From positions 1 to 64,000 of the forward strand of contig JAFLBG010000004.1 of assembly GCA_017303975.1 (NCBI GenBank): a stretch of DNA of 64,000 nt, written 5' to 3'. Within the stretch, counting starts at the first letter, position 1; every line of letters begins with the position of its first letter. Source of the DNA: Bacteroidota bacterium (GTDB taxonomy: Bacteria; Bacteroidota; Bacteroidia; JAFLBG01). Both the position numbers and the translations under genes were made by a program. The notes beneath the pieces were generated by a model. The model did no database searches, was not told the DNA's origin, and worked only from the letters and a program-made list of their open reading frames with translations. Of the stretch, positions 1-8,005 are shown in pieces.

Positions 1-98
1 ATAACAAATTAAGACCTCATCTAGCATTAAAAATGAAAACGCCTGATGAAGTACATAAGAAAAAATCCCGATCACCTGAGGCAATCGGGATTATTTAA
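1..98 (+). CDS. IS3-family transposase (OrfB), C-terminal end only
   Basis: The frame that opens at base 3 reads NKLRPHLALKMKTPDEVHKK and continues to a TAA at 96-98. The pattern RPHxxLxxxTPxEV is the usual end of the rve (DDE) integrase domain of IS3/IS150-type OrfB transposases. The rest of the gene lies outside the window. The last codons overlap the hairpin at 64-92, so the hairpin serves as both coding sequence and terminator. Whether the element is intact cannot be seen. Confidence 0.7.
   Translation, partial: NKLRPHLALKMKTPDEVHKKKSRSPEAIGII
56..92 (-). terminator. Rho-independent terminator
   Basis: A 9-bp perfect stem (AATCCCGAT at 64-72 with ATCGGGATT at 84-92) closes an 11-base loop. 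Read on the minus strand it is followed by a run of T, so it terminates transcription of the secreted-protein gene at 131-2689. It lies inside the last transposase codons. Confidence 0.65.
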
Positions 99-130
99 AA
101 TCCGTCAACTTATTTTAGGACGTTACATAA

Positions 131-2689
131 CTATTGAATAATCAATCTTTGTACGCCTCTCTTTTCTTTGCTTTCAACCATTATTAAGTAAACACCAGGT
201 GTTAAGTAGTCGGTTTTTATTTGCTTCGATTGGTCTGAGATGGTTTGTGTTAAAACGACTTGTCCCATCAGATTGGTAATCTGTAGTTTTTTCGAGTCTC
301 TAGAATTGTCTTTTTGTATTACTACTATATAATCGTTTGCCGGGTTAGGATACACATCAAAAAACAAGGTTTTCGGTAATGACAATGTATTTACGCCTAG
401 ACCTGAGTCTGCCACAAAAACAGGAAGTGAGCTAGATGTTCCTAAATTCCACATCCACCAGCTTTCTGATGTAATAGCGGGAATATTTGATGTTCCGTTT
501 TTTGCAATGGTAGTGTTTGTTGTTCCTATAAGTCCGCCTTTATACGCTTCTATGTTTTGATTTTCGGAAAGGCGGGAATCAAAGCAAACCCATTGTTTTA
601 AGCCTTTATCCCAAATTTGCACATCATCTCCACTTGTATTGTTTGCAACCGATGGTTGGTTGTAGTTTGTTTCCAACTCTCCCGTAATGAATATACTATC
701 ACCAATGCTGGTTATGTCTCTCAAATAAGTTCCATAATTATCTACATTTATACCTCCACCAAGGGGTTTTGCTTTAGCGCTATCTTGACTATAATAAGCA
801 ATATTGTTTATTCCTCCTGCTCCTGAGTAGGTACCACCAAAATCGCCACCGAAATATACATCCCCATCATTAGCCACATGTACCGATCTAATTTTATTGC
901 CGCTTCCAAAGCCATGAATAACTGTAGCGTTTGTTCCATCGTATTTATAAAGGCTTTGTAAATTGGTAAAGTATAACGAACTATCTATGGAAGACACATC
1001 AAACGCATTATACAATTGATATGTGAACGATGTATAAACTAGAGGATTTCCTGAAAAGGTTTTATTTATCCAGTTTGTACCATCAAATTCATACAAATCT
1101 TCGGCTAATACGAAATACTTTCCTCTTATAAAACCACAACCCCAAGCATCTTTGTTACTGCTGGAGCTAGGTATTCCTGAACCAATTTGAGTAAATGTGT
1201 TTGTAGTTTCATTGTACTCAAATAAAAAATTAAAATAATTATTTCCGCTTATCGTTTTTGCCTGAAATACCGCAAGTAGCGATTGGTTGTTTTTGTGTCC
1301 TATTGCAGCCGGAATAACATTTGTATGCGATGCAATAGAAGGTATTTTAAAGGCAGTATCTATTAATCCGGTTTGTAAATTAAACTTTGCCAATTTTGCA
1401 TTAAAGCTTTGTGAATAGTTAAAATATATTTTATCATTTATTGGCCTTACTTGTCTAAAATTTTCTGCTGCATTCGAAAAACTAGGCTTTATTCCATGAT
1501 ATAGCCTATCTGCAATATTCGATTTTTTAGATTCAATTAGAAGTGCATCTGTCGTTTGTAAAACATATATATCCCCATTTTTTGCGTCTGCTGTCATTCC
1601 AATAATTGAAAAACTCGATGCTGTAGTTGGATTGTTAATTGTAGCCCATTTTCCGGAATTATATCTGGCTATTTTTTTTGCATTTACTTGTTGGTTTAAT
1701 GTGTTGTCCCAAAAATATAAGTCAGCAGAAGAAGTAGAGCCTACAAAAATTCCAGTAGAGGCTACTGATATGGCAGAAACCGCTGCATTGGAAGTAGATG
1801 AAGAAAATCGTGTGGTAGCTGTATCCCAAGCAGCTCCGTTATACATTAAAATACCATAATAATTTTGACCATTGTATTGAGAAAAGGTGCCTCCCACATA
1901 AATTATATTATTATACACATCTATACATGAAATAGTTGTGTTGTTTGAACCATACGTAATTGGCACACCGGAGGCCCCCAATTGACTTATGCTACCGTTG
2001 TGGTATTTGGCTATGCTCTTTATATTTTGTGCACTAGGCTGGGAGGTAAGTTTAATGGTCGTAAATGCACCAACAAGATATAGGCTGTCTAAATTTTTCT
2101 TTATTTTTTTTACTTCAGCATTAGTGGTAATATAGTTTGTTATTGCCGTTGCAGTAGCTTTGTATGTTATATAATTTCCGCTTGAATTTGCTGAAGTAGA
2201 AAAATAAATATCGCCATTTAAAACAGCTATAGATTTTACTTCAGCATTTGATGGAGATAATGATGGAAATGCAGCTGTTGTAACTGAGCTCCACTGTTGT
2301 GTAGTAAAATCATATGCCGCCAATTTATCAAACGATGTGGCTCCTATTTTAGTAAAAGTACCCACTATATATAACTTATTTTGGTCTATAACCGCTGCTT
2401 TTACTTCTCCATTGGGCTCATCTGCCAATCTATACCATCTTCTTGTATTTTTCTCATATAAAGAAATATTCTTTGCAGTATCGCCATATGCGTTTCTAAA
2501 CTTACCTACAACCACAACGTAATTACCCGTGTTTACAATTTCTTTTACAGCTACAGCGGGGGAGGAAAAATTGGGATCGGAAAAGCCTGAACCTAGGTGT
2601 TGATAATAAGAACCTCCACTATAGCAAGATGTTTGTGCAAAATAACTTAAGGAGAAAATACAGGATAATAACAGTAAGGTTTTTTTCAT
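131..2689 (-). CDS. Secreted beta-propeller-like protein with T9SS type A sorting domain
   Basis: An 852-residue protein with an N-terminal signal peptide (MKKTLLLLSCIFSLSYFAQT) for Sec export. The body is a series of repeats of about 50 residues in which phrases such as IYVGGTF, LYLVGAFT and VYFGGDF recur, suggesting a beta-propeller. The last 75 residues (FDVYPNPANDYIVV... LMGQVVLTQTI ... GVYLIMVESKEKRGVQRLIIQ) are a typical type A C-terminal sorting domain. T9SS would therefore carry the protein across the outer membrane and anchor or release it. No catalytic motif is visible, so the function is unknown. The IS3-type end lies just beyond its stop codon. Confidence 0.85.
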   Translation of the reverse strand: MKKTLLLLSCIFSLSYFAQTSCYSGGSYYQHLGSGFSDPNFSSPAVAVKEIVNTGNYVVVVGKFRNAYGDTAKNISLYEKNTRRWYRLADEPNGEVKAAVIDQNKLYIVGTFTKIGATSFDKLAAYDFTTQQWSSVTTAAFPSLSPSNAEVKSIAVLNGDIYFSTSANSSGNYITYKATATAITNYITTNAEVKKIKKNLDSLYLVGAFTTIKLTSQPSAQNIKSIAKYHNGSISQLGASGVPITYGSNNTTISCIDVYNNIIYVGGTFSQYNGQNYYGILMYNGAAWDTATTRFSSSTSNAAVSAISVASTGIFVGSTSSADLYFWDNTLNQQVNAKKIARYNSGKWATINNPTTASSFSIIGMTADAKNGDIYVLQTTDALLIESKKSNIADRLYHGIKPSFSNAAENFRQVRPINDKIYFNYSQSFNAKLAKFNLQTGLIDTAFKIPSIASHTNVIPAAIGHKNNQSLLAVFQAKTISGNNYFNFLFEYNETTNTFTQIGSGIPSSSSNKDAWGCGFIRGKYFVLAEDLYEFDGTNWINKTFSGNPLVYTSFTYQLYNAFDVSSIDSSLYFTNLQSLYKYDGTNATVIHGFGSGNKIRSVHVANDGDVYFGGDFGGTYSGAGGINNIAYYSQDSAKAKPLGGGINVDNYGTYLRDITSIGDSIFITGELETNYNQPSVANNTSGDDVQIWDKGLKQWVCFDSRLSENQNIEAYKGGLIGTTNTTIAKNGTSNIPAITSESWWMWNLGTSSSLPVFVADSGLGVNTLSLPKTLFFDVYPNPANDYIVVIQKDNSRDSKKLQITNLMGQVVLTQTISDQSKQIKTDYLTPGVYLIMVESKEKRGVQRLIIQ

Positions 2690-2844
2690 ATTTTATGTTT
2701 TTATTTATAACACAATATATTAAAAAATTTATTTTTAGAAACTGATTATTATTACATTGAATAAATATTTTCAATGCACTCTATATTAAAGTTATTTGTT
2801 CTAGACTTCTTTCAAATCGACACTGTTTCAATATCTATTTAAGT

Positions 2845-3324
2845 ATGAGTAAAACGGACTACATGTTATCTGTGCCACTTCTTTGGGGGCTAATACACGG
2901 CTACAGAAAAGGATTTATTATACAAATAGCGTCTTTGCTGGCATTGTGTATAGGTGTATTGGGAGCTAGGTATGTAGGCGATTTAATAGCACCACAAATT
3001 ATAAACACTCTTGGTGTTGATTTAAAAAGTGGAAAATTAATTGGATTTGTTTTCGGTTTTTCCATTATTACTATTTCTATTTTATTACTTGCAAAGCTAC
3101 TCGAGCTTCTTATTAAAATTGCCATGTTGGGGATCATTAACAGGCTGATTGGTGCTTTGTTTGGGCTACTAAAGTGGTATTTGATTGTAAGTGTTTTTGT
3201 TGCAGTGTATGAGCGATTGCATGTTTATAAGCATCAAGAAACAAGTAAGAATGATGATAAATCGTATCTATATCCGCTCTGCTTTAATACTGGTAATTAT
3301 ATAATTAGTTTAGGGGATAAGTAA
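2845..3324 (+). CDS. CvpA family membrane protein
   Basis: A 159-residue protein with about four hydrophobic segments. The N-terminal pattern (LLWGLIHGYRKGFIIQIASL) and the following GxxxAxYVG region are characteristic of the CvpA/colicin V production family, inner-membrane proteins whose biochemical role is poorly defined. The start at 2845 puts the first membrane segment near residue 8, as in relatives. The polar tail from about residue 130 is short and lysine-rich. It lies alone upstream of the tetR-like gene. Confidence 0.8.
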   Translation: MSKTDYMLSVPLLWGLIHGYRKGFIIQIASLLALCIGVLGARYVGDLIAPQIINTLGVDLKSGKLIGFVFGFSIITISILLLAKLLELLIKIAMLGIINRLIGALFGLLKWYLIVSVFVAVYERLHVYKHQETSKNDDKSYLYPLCFNTGNYIISLGDK

Positions 3325-3349
3325 CACACAAAGAAAAACGATAAAATTC

Positions 3350-3380
3350 TTGACAAACTAAACACTGTTTATTATATTTG
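3350..3380 (+). promoter_or_regulatory. Bacteroidota-type promoter of the tetR-like gene
   Basis: TTG at 3350-3352 is followed after 20 bases by TATATTTG at 3373-3380, a perfect match to the -33 TTG / -7 TAnnTTTG pattern. The start codon is 19 bases downstream. The palindromic operator lies between the two elements. Confidence 0.7.
3357..3372. promoter_or_regulatory. Probable TetR operator, copy 1
   Basis: The 16-base ACTAAACACTGTTTAT contains the palindrome AAACA-C-TGTTT. It sits between the -33 and -7 elements of the tetR-like gene, where a bound repressor would block RNA polymerase. An identical copy lies before the TonB receptor gene. Confidence 0.65.
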
Positions 3381-3399
3381 CGGTGTAATTATTTTTCAA

Positions 3400-4008
3400 A
3401 TGGGAATTAGCGAACGTAAGGAACGAGAAAAAATAGAGATGAAAAGCCTTATTTTAAAGGCAGCCCAAAGGCAGTTCCTAGAATTGGGGTATGACAAAAC
3501 AAGTATTCGCTCGATTGCAAAGGAGATAGAATTTAGTCCTGCTACGCTTTATTTGTACTATAAAGATAAAAACGAACTGCTGTACGATTTGCATACAGAA
3601 GGGTTTAAACTGCTTTTTGCGAGAATGGTTCCGTTAGCAAATATAAAAGACCCTATGCAACGGATATACAAAACCGGGCTTGCATACTTGAATTTTGCTT
3701 TTGAAAATCCGGAATACTACGAGTTAATGTTTATGATGACAGCTCCTATGGAGTGCATGACTGATAAAGATTGGAAAGAGGGTGATCAAGCGTTTGGGTT
3801 TTTAGTGTCTTCTATAGAAGAATGCAAACAAAAAGGACATTTTAAAAAGCACGAATCGGGTAGCTTAGCTTATTTGCTGTGGAGCAATGTTCATGGATTA
3901 GCTAGTTTGAAAATAAAAGATAGAATGCGTGTGTGTGACGAAACAGGCAATAAGGCTGATGTTTACACAGCTTACGAATATTTTTTTAATATGATAAAGA
4001 AGAACTAA
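3400..4008 (+). CDS. TetR/AcrR family transcriptional regulator
   Basis: A 202-residue protein. Residues about 15-60 form the TetR DNA-binding helix-turn-helix (TSIRSIAKEIEFSPATLYLYYKDKNELL). The rest is the helical ligand-binding and dimer domain, with a FENPEYYELMF stretch common in TetR members of this group. The gene is preceded by a promoter with an embedded palindrome, and the same 16-base site precedes the TonB receptor gene 56 bases after its stop. I infer autoregulation and control of the receptor. The ligand cannot be read from the sequence. Confidence 0.85.
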   Translation: MGISERKEREKIEMKSLILKAAQRQFLELGYDKTSIRSIAKEIEFSPATLYLYYKDKNELLYDLHTEGFKLLFARMVPLANIKDPMQRIYKTGLAYLNFAFENPEYYELMFMMTAPMECMTDKDWKEGDQAFGFLVSSIEECKQKGHFKKHESGSLAYLLWSNVHGLASLKIKDRMRVCDETGNKADVYTAYEYFFNMIKKN

Positions 4009-4024
4009 AAAAATTTATCTCAAC

Positions 4025-4040
4025 ACTAAACACTGTTTAT
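4025..4040. promoter_or_regulatory. Probable TetR operator, copy 2
   Basis: An exact repeat of the 16 bases at 3357-3372, again centred on AAACACTGTTT, 25 bases before the start codon of the TonB receptor gene. No clean TAnnTTTG box is visible in this gap, so how the site overlaps its promoter is unclear. Confidence 0.6.
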
Positions 4041-4064
4041 AATAATTACATATAAAACAAAAAT

Positions 4065-6446
4065 ATGAAACACTCTATTAAGCTTCATCTAATCACAATT
4101 TTTATGCTAGTTGCTAGAACGCTATTGGCGCAAGAACAAGCAAGTACGCAAACTATAAAAGGGCAAATTACAGATAAGGTAACGCATGCGCCTATACCTG
4201 GGGTAACAATTGTATTGCAAAAGCACACTCCGCTTAAGGGCACCACAACTGATATTGATGGATATTATAAATTGACGGGCGTTCCGCTTGGACGACAAGA
4301 AATTAAAATTTCTTTTATTGGTTACAATGAACTGGTTATTCCGAATATATTGGTAACAGCGGGAAAGGAAGTGGTTATTAATGTAGAGTTGGAAGAAAAT
4401 ATTAATCAGATGAATGAAGTTGTGATAAGTGCAAATTCGAAAGATAAAACGCTTAATGAGATGACTAGTGTATCGGCACGCACATTCAGTATGGAAGATG
4501 TTACACGCTATTCTGGTTCTAGAAACGACCCCGCTCGCATGGCATCAAACTTTGCAGGTGTAAGTAATTCGGATGATTCGCGCAACGACATTGTTATTCG
4601 AGGTAATTCACCTACCGGTATTTTATTTAGAATAGATGGTGTTACAGTATCTAATCCAAATCACTTTTCTACATTGGGCACTACTGGTGGACCAGTAAGT
4701 GCATTGAACACAAATGTTTTAAAGAGTTCGGATTTTATGACATCGGCTTTTCCTGCAGAATATGGTAATGCCACAGCCGGAGTATTTGATTTGGGTTTTA
4801 GAACCGGCAATACGGAACGTCATGAATTTACTGCACAAATAGGGGCTTTTACAGGATTGGAACTTTTAGCAGAAGGACCAATTTCTAAAAAAAATGGTTC
4901 TTCTTACTTGATTGGCTATCGTTATTCTTTTGTCGATTTTGCTCGTAAAGCGGGTATTCCGGTGGGAACGAATGCTACTCCTCAATACCAAGATGTGTCT
5001 TTTAAAGTGTCATCAGGTGCAGGAAAGCTAGGTAGAGTTTCTTTGTTTGGTTTGGTTGGATTAAGTAAAATAGATTTTTTAGCAAATGAAATTGATAGCA
5101 ATGATTTGTTTGCAGACCCATCTCAAAACTCTTATTTCTATTCGAATATGGGAATGGTGGGTATTAATCATTCGATAAATATTGGTAGCAAAACATTTTT
5201 AAAAACAACTGTTGCCACAACAATTAATGAAGCACAATATATTCAAGAAGCAATACTCACAGATGGTAGTACCGCCAGAAACATTGAAAACAAAGACACA
5301 TACACAAATTATTTTTTCTCGTCAATTCTTACACATAAAATAAACTCTCGTTTTAATTTAAAAGGAGGGGTGTATGCACAACAACAGAATATGAATTTAT
5401 TTTTACGAAGCAGACAAAATAAGCCAGACTGGATTGTTATGAGAGATTTTGGCGATGGGGCTTTGCTTGCAGAAGCTTTTGTTCAAGGACAATATAAATT
5501 TACAGATCAATTAAAAGCAAACGTGGGTTTACACACACAAAGCTTTTCCCTAAATAATACCAGCGCTATAGAACCTAGAGCAGGATTGGTGTATCAACTG
5601 AACGAAAAAAATTCTATCAATCTTGGTTACGGCATGCACAACCAAATTCAACCACTGCCAATATATTTTTTTGAAACTACTTATGCCGATGGAAGCCGCA
5701 ATGCAACCAACAAAGATTTAGGCTTTACGCGCAGTCAACATTTTGTGTTAGCATATAATACTACCCCTATAAAGGATTACAGAATACGCGTTGAAACGTA
5801 TTATCAATTAATTGACAATGTACCTGTAGAACCTACTAACAGTAGTTTCTCGATGCTTAATACCGGAGCTTATTTTATTTTTCCGGATAACGATTCGTTG
5901 GTAAATACGGGAACAGGAAATAACTATGGAGTAGAACTCACTCTTGAAAAATTTTTTAGTAACGGCTTTTATGGTTTAATTACTGGCTCTTTGTACGATT
6001 CAAAATATAAAGGCAGTGATGGTGTTGAACGAAATACAGCATTTAATAATAAATATGTGTTGAATGTATTGGGTGGTAAGGAATTCATTGTGGGAAAATC
6101 GAAACAAAACGCTATAACGGTTGATTTTAAAGTAACTACAGCGGGCGGACGTTTTTATACGCCAATTGATTTGCAAAAATCTAAACTAGCAAATGAAGAA
6201 GTGTTGGCGGGAGACGATTATGCATTTACCAAACAAAACACCCCTTATTTTAGAGCTGATTTAAAATTTGGATATAGGTTTAATAGCAACAAAAGAAAAG
6301 TGTCGTATCAATTCTTTTTTGATATGCAGAATTTAACCAATAACAAGAATGTGTTTGTACAGCGCTATAATAGGCTTAATCAGAAGGTAAACACACTATA
6401 CCAAAGTGGATTTTTTCCAGATTTAATGTTTAGAGTGCAGTTTTAA
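4065..6446 (+). CDS. TonB-dependent outer-membrane receptor
   Basis: A 793-residue protein with a signal peptide (cut likely after LLAQ). Residues about 30-118 form a carboxypeptidase-D regulatory-like beta-sandwich (IKGQITDKVTHAPIPGVTIVL ... TTDIDGYYKLTGVPLG) common on Bacteroidota receptors. A plug domain follows (VVISAN ... RNDIVIRGNSPTGILFRIDGV), then a long beta-barrel ending in an aromatic residue (FRVQF). It would import a substrate using the proton-motive force via TonB-ExbBD. No SusD partner adjoins, so a polysaccharide locus is unlikely. Its regulation by the TetR neighbour is inferred from the shared operator. The substrate is unknown. Confidence 0.85.
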   Translation: MKHSIKLHLITIFMLVARTLLAQEQASTQTIKGQITDKVTHAPIPGVTIVLQKHTPLKGTTTDIDGYYKLTGVPLGRQEIKISFIGYNELVIPNILVTAGKEVVINVELEENINQMNEVVISANSKDKTLNEMTSVSARTFSMEDVTRYSGSRNDPARMASNFAGVSNSDDSRNDIVIRGNSPTGILFRIDGVTVSNPNHFSTLGTTGGPVSALNTNVLKSSDFMTSAFPAEYGNATAGVFDLGFRTGNTERHEFTAQIGAFTGLELLAEGPISKKNGSSYLIGYRYSFVDFARKAGIPVGTNATPQYQDVSFKVSSGAGKLGRVSLFGLVGLSKIDFLANEIDSNDLFADPSQNSYFYSNMGMVGINHSINIGSKTFLKTTVATTINEAQYIQEAILTDGSTARNIENKDTYTNYFFSSILTHKINSRFNLKGGVYAQQQNMNLFLRSRQNKPDWIVMRDFGDGALLAEAFVQGQYKFTDQLKANVGLHTQSFSLNNTSAIEPRAGLVYQLNEKNSINLGYGMHNQIQPLPIYFFETTYADGSRNATNKDLGFTRSQHFVLAYNTTPIKDYRIRVETYYQLIDNVPVEPTNSSFSMLNTGAYFIFPDNDSLVNTGTGNNYGVELTLEKFFSNGFYGLITGSLYDSKYKGSDGVERNTAFNNKYVLNVLGGKEFIVGKSKQNAITVDFKVTTAGGRFYTPIDLQKSKLANEEVLAGDDYAFTKQNTPYFRADLKFGYRFNSNKRKVSYQFFFDMQNLTNNKNVFVQRYNRLNQKVNTLYQSGFFPDLMFRVQF

Positions 6447-6450
6447 TATT

Positions 6451-6480
6451 AAATAGACAGTTGAAAAGACAACTGACTAA
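6451..6480. repeat. Short hairpin repeat, copy 1
   Basis: AAATAGACAGTTG is followed by a 6-base loop and CAACTG. The hairpin CAGTTG/CAACTG sits at 6458-6475. Nearly the same sequence recurs at 11829-11862, so this is a small dispersed repeat. It lies just after the TonB receptor stop and could also act as a weak 3' end. Confidence 0.5.
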
Positions 6481-6517
6481 ACTAAAAACTATACCTTTAT
6501 GCCTATATTTTAGACAG

Positions 6518-7030
6518 ATGCAACCACTAGTAAAGTACAATTTGCAAATAATTGCTGATAAGATTTATAACCCAAACGACCTTGTTCGTGCTATAGCTGC
6601 TTGGCGTTTAAAAGACAAGAAAATTGTGTTTACCAATGGCTGCTTTGATCTGTTGCATCTTGGGCACATTGATTATTTGAGTAAAGCTGCGGATTTAGGT
6701 GATGTATTAATTGTAGGTGTAAATTCAGACGATAGTGTAAGGCGATTACAGAAAGCTCCATCTAGACCTATTCAAGATGAAAAAAGCAGAAGCACAATTA
6801 TTGCAGCATTACATTTTGTAACTGCTGTAGTAGTTTTTAACGAAGACACTCCCTATGAATTAATAAAACATATTCAGCCGGATGTTTTAGTAAAGGGAGC
6901 TGACTACACTCTAGATAAAGTAGTGGGTAGAGATATTGTTGAAACAAGAGGCGGAAGGGTAGAGTTGATAAACTATTTGGAGGGTTATTCAACAACAAGA
7001 ATTGAGAATAAAATAAAACTAACTAACTAA
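6518..7030 (+). CDS. rfaE2: D-glycero-beta-D-manno-heptose 1-phosphate adenylyltransferase-like protein
   Basis: A stand-alone nucleotidyltransferase of about 170 residues. It has the cytidylyltransferase-fold signature TNGCFDLLHLGHIDYL with the HxGH motif, then VGVNSDDSVRRLQK and KGADYTLDKVVG. This corresponds to the C-terminal half of E. coli HldE, which makes ADP-heptose for lipopolysaccharide core; in this phylum it is usually a separate protein. The frame is open from a TTG at 6461, but those 19 residues run through the hairpin repeat. ATG 6518 is the better start because TACCTTTA, close to the -7 consensus, lies 18 bases before it. Confidence 0.85.
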   Translation: MQPLVKYNLQIIADKIYNPNDLVRAIAAWRLKDKKIVFTNGCFDLLHLGHIDYLSKAADLGDVLIVGVNSDDSVRRLQKAPSRPIQDEKSRSTIIAALHFVTAVVVFNEDTPYELIKHIQPDVLVKGADYTLDKVVGRDIVETRGGRVELINYLEGYSTTRIENKIKLTN

Positions 7031-7219
7031 TGTTATTTCACCCAATCACTTGATTTGAAAAACATCTATAGAGTATTCTGTTGTAAAAAGTGATTACAGC
7101 CCTCGTTCTTTATCTGAATGCGATTGTACAACGTCATTTTTGCGAATAGATTTTAGATGTATAGACTACAAACTACATTAATAAATGTAGAAAGAGGTTT
7201 TGGGAGAAACCTTCATCTT

Positions 7220-7987
7220 TTAAAAATCAATCTCAATCAGCATTGGACAATGATCGGAATGTTTAGCTTCTGGAAGGATTACAGCTCGTTTCAACTTGCT
7301 TTTAAGCGACTCACTTACCAATTGATAATCGATACGCCAACCTAAATTTTTTGCACGTGCATTAGCCCGGAATGTCCACCATGTATAGTGATGTGGATCT
7401 TGATTAAAAACACGAAAGGAATCTACAAAACCACTCTTCATAAAAGTATCAATCCATTCGCGCTCTTCAGGCAAAAATCCGGATGAGTTGGCATTGCTAA
7501 TCGGATTGTGAATATCAATTGGCTTGTGACAAATATTATAATCTCCGGCTATAATTAAATTAGGGCGAGTCTTTTTAAGTTTGTCAATGTATTTTTGAAA
7601 GTCATCTAGCCACACCATTTTAAATGCTTGTCGCTCATCACCACTAGAGCCGGATGGCATGTACACACTCATTACCGATACATCGCCATAATCAACGCGC
7701 AACACGCGACCTTCGGCATCATACTTTTGTATGCCACATCCAACTTCTACATGCGTAGGTTTTTGTTTGCTGAATATGGCAACACCGCTATAGCCCTTTT
7801 TTTCGGCCGAATGCCAGTAGTGTGCGTACCCTAGGTCTTCTAATACTTTGGTATCAATCTGTTCTACATTTGCTTTAATCTCTTGCAAACAAACAATATC
7901 GGGATTTACTGATTTCAACCAATCAATCCAACCTTTGCTCATAGCGGAGCGTATGCCATTTACGTTGTATGTAATTATTTTTTTCAT
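7220..7987 (-). CDS. xth: Exodeoxyribonuclease III (AP endonuclease)
   Basis: A 255-residue protein of the exonuclease/endonuclease/phosphatase family, the usual length for the ExoA/Xth group. Visible motifs: ITYNVNGIR at the N-terminus, CLQEIKA with the metal-binding Glu, AGDYNICHKPIDI with the catalytic Asp and Asn, WWTFR, and the terminal HSDHCPM with the Asp-His pair. It cuts DNA at abasic sites and degrades 3' ends in base-excision repair. It lies 18 bases after a gene of unknown function on the same strand and may be cotranscribed with it. Confidence 0.92.
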   Translation of the reverse strand: MKKIITYNVNGIRSAMSKGWIDWLKSVNPDIVCLQEIKANVEQIDTKVLEDLGYAHYWHSAEKKGYSGVAIFSKQKPTHVEVGCGIQKYDAEGRVLRVDYGDVSVMSVYMPSGSSGDERQAFKMVWLDDFQKYIDKLKKTRPNLIIAGDYNICHKPIDIHNPISNANSSGFLPEEREWIDTFMKSGFVDSFRVFNQDPHHYTWWTFRANARAKNLGWRIDYQLVSESLKSKLKRAVILPEAKHSDHCPMLIEIDF

Positions 7988-8005
7988 CGCGTGTAAAAAT
8001 ATAAA

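Larger units (their letters stand above)
1..128 (+). mobile_element. Right end of a probable IS3-type insertion sequence
   Basis: The transposase fragment ends at base 98. About 30 bases follow before the stop codon of the neighbouring convergent gene at 131. That stretch (roughly 103-128, containing TATTTTAGGACGTTACA) would be the terminal inverted repeat. The matching left repeat and the target duplication are outside the window, so the exact end is a guess. Confidence 0.4.

Noticed and set aside
7157-7345. 62-residue plus-strand frame
   Set aside because: Overlaps the exonuclease III end on the other strand; no motif or promoter.
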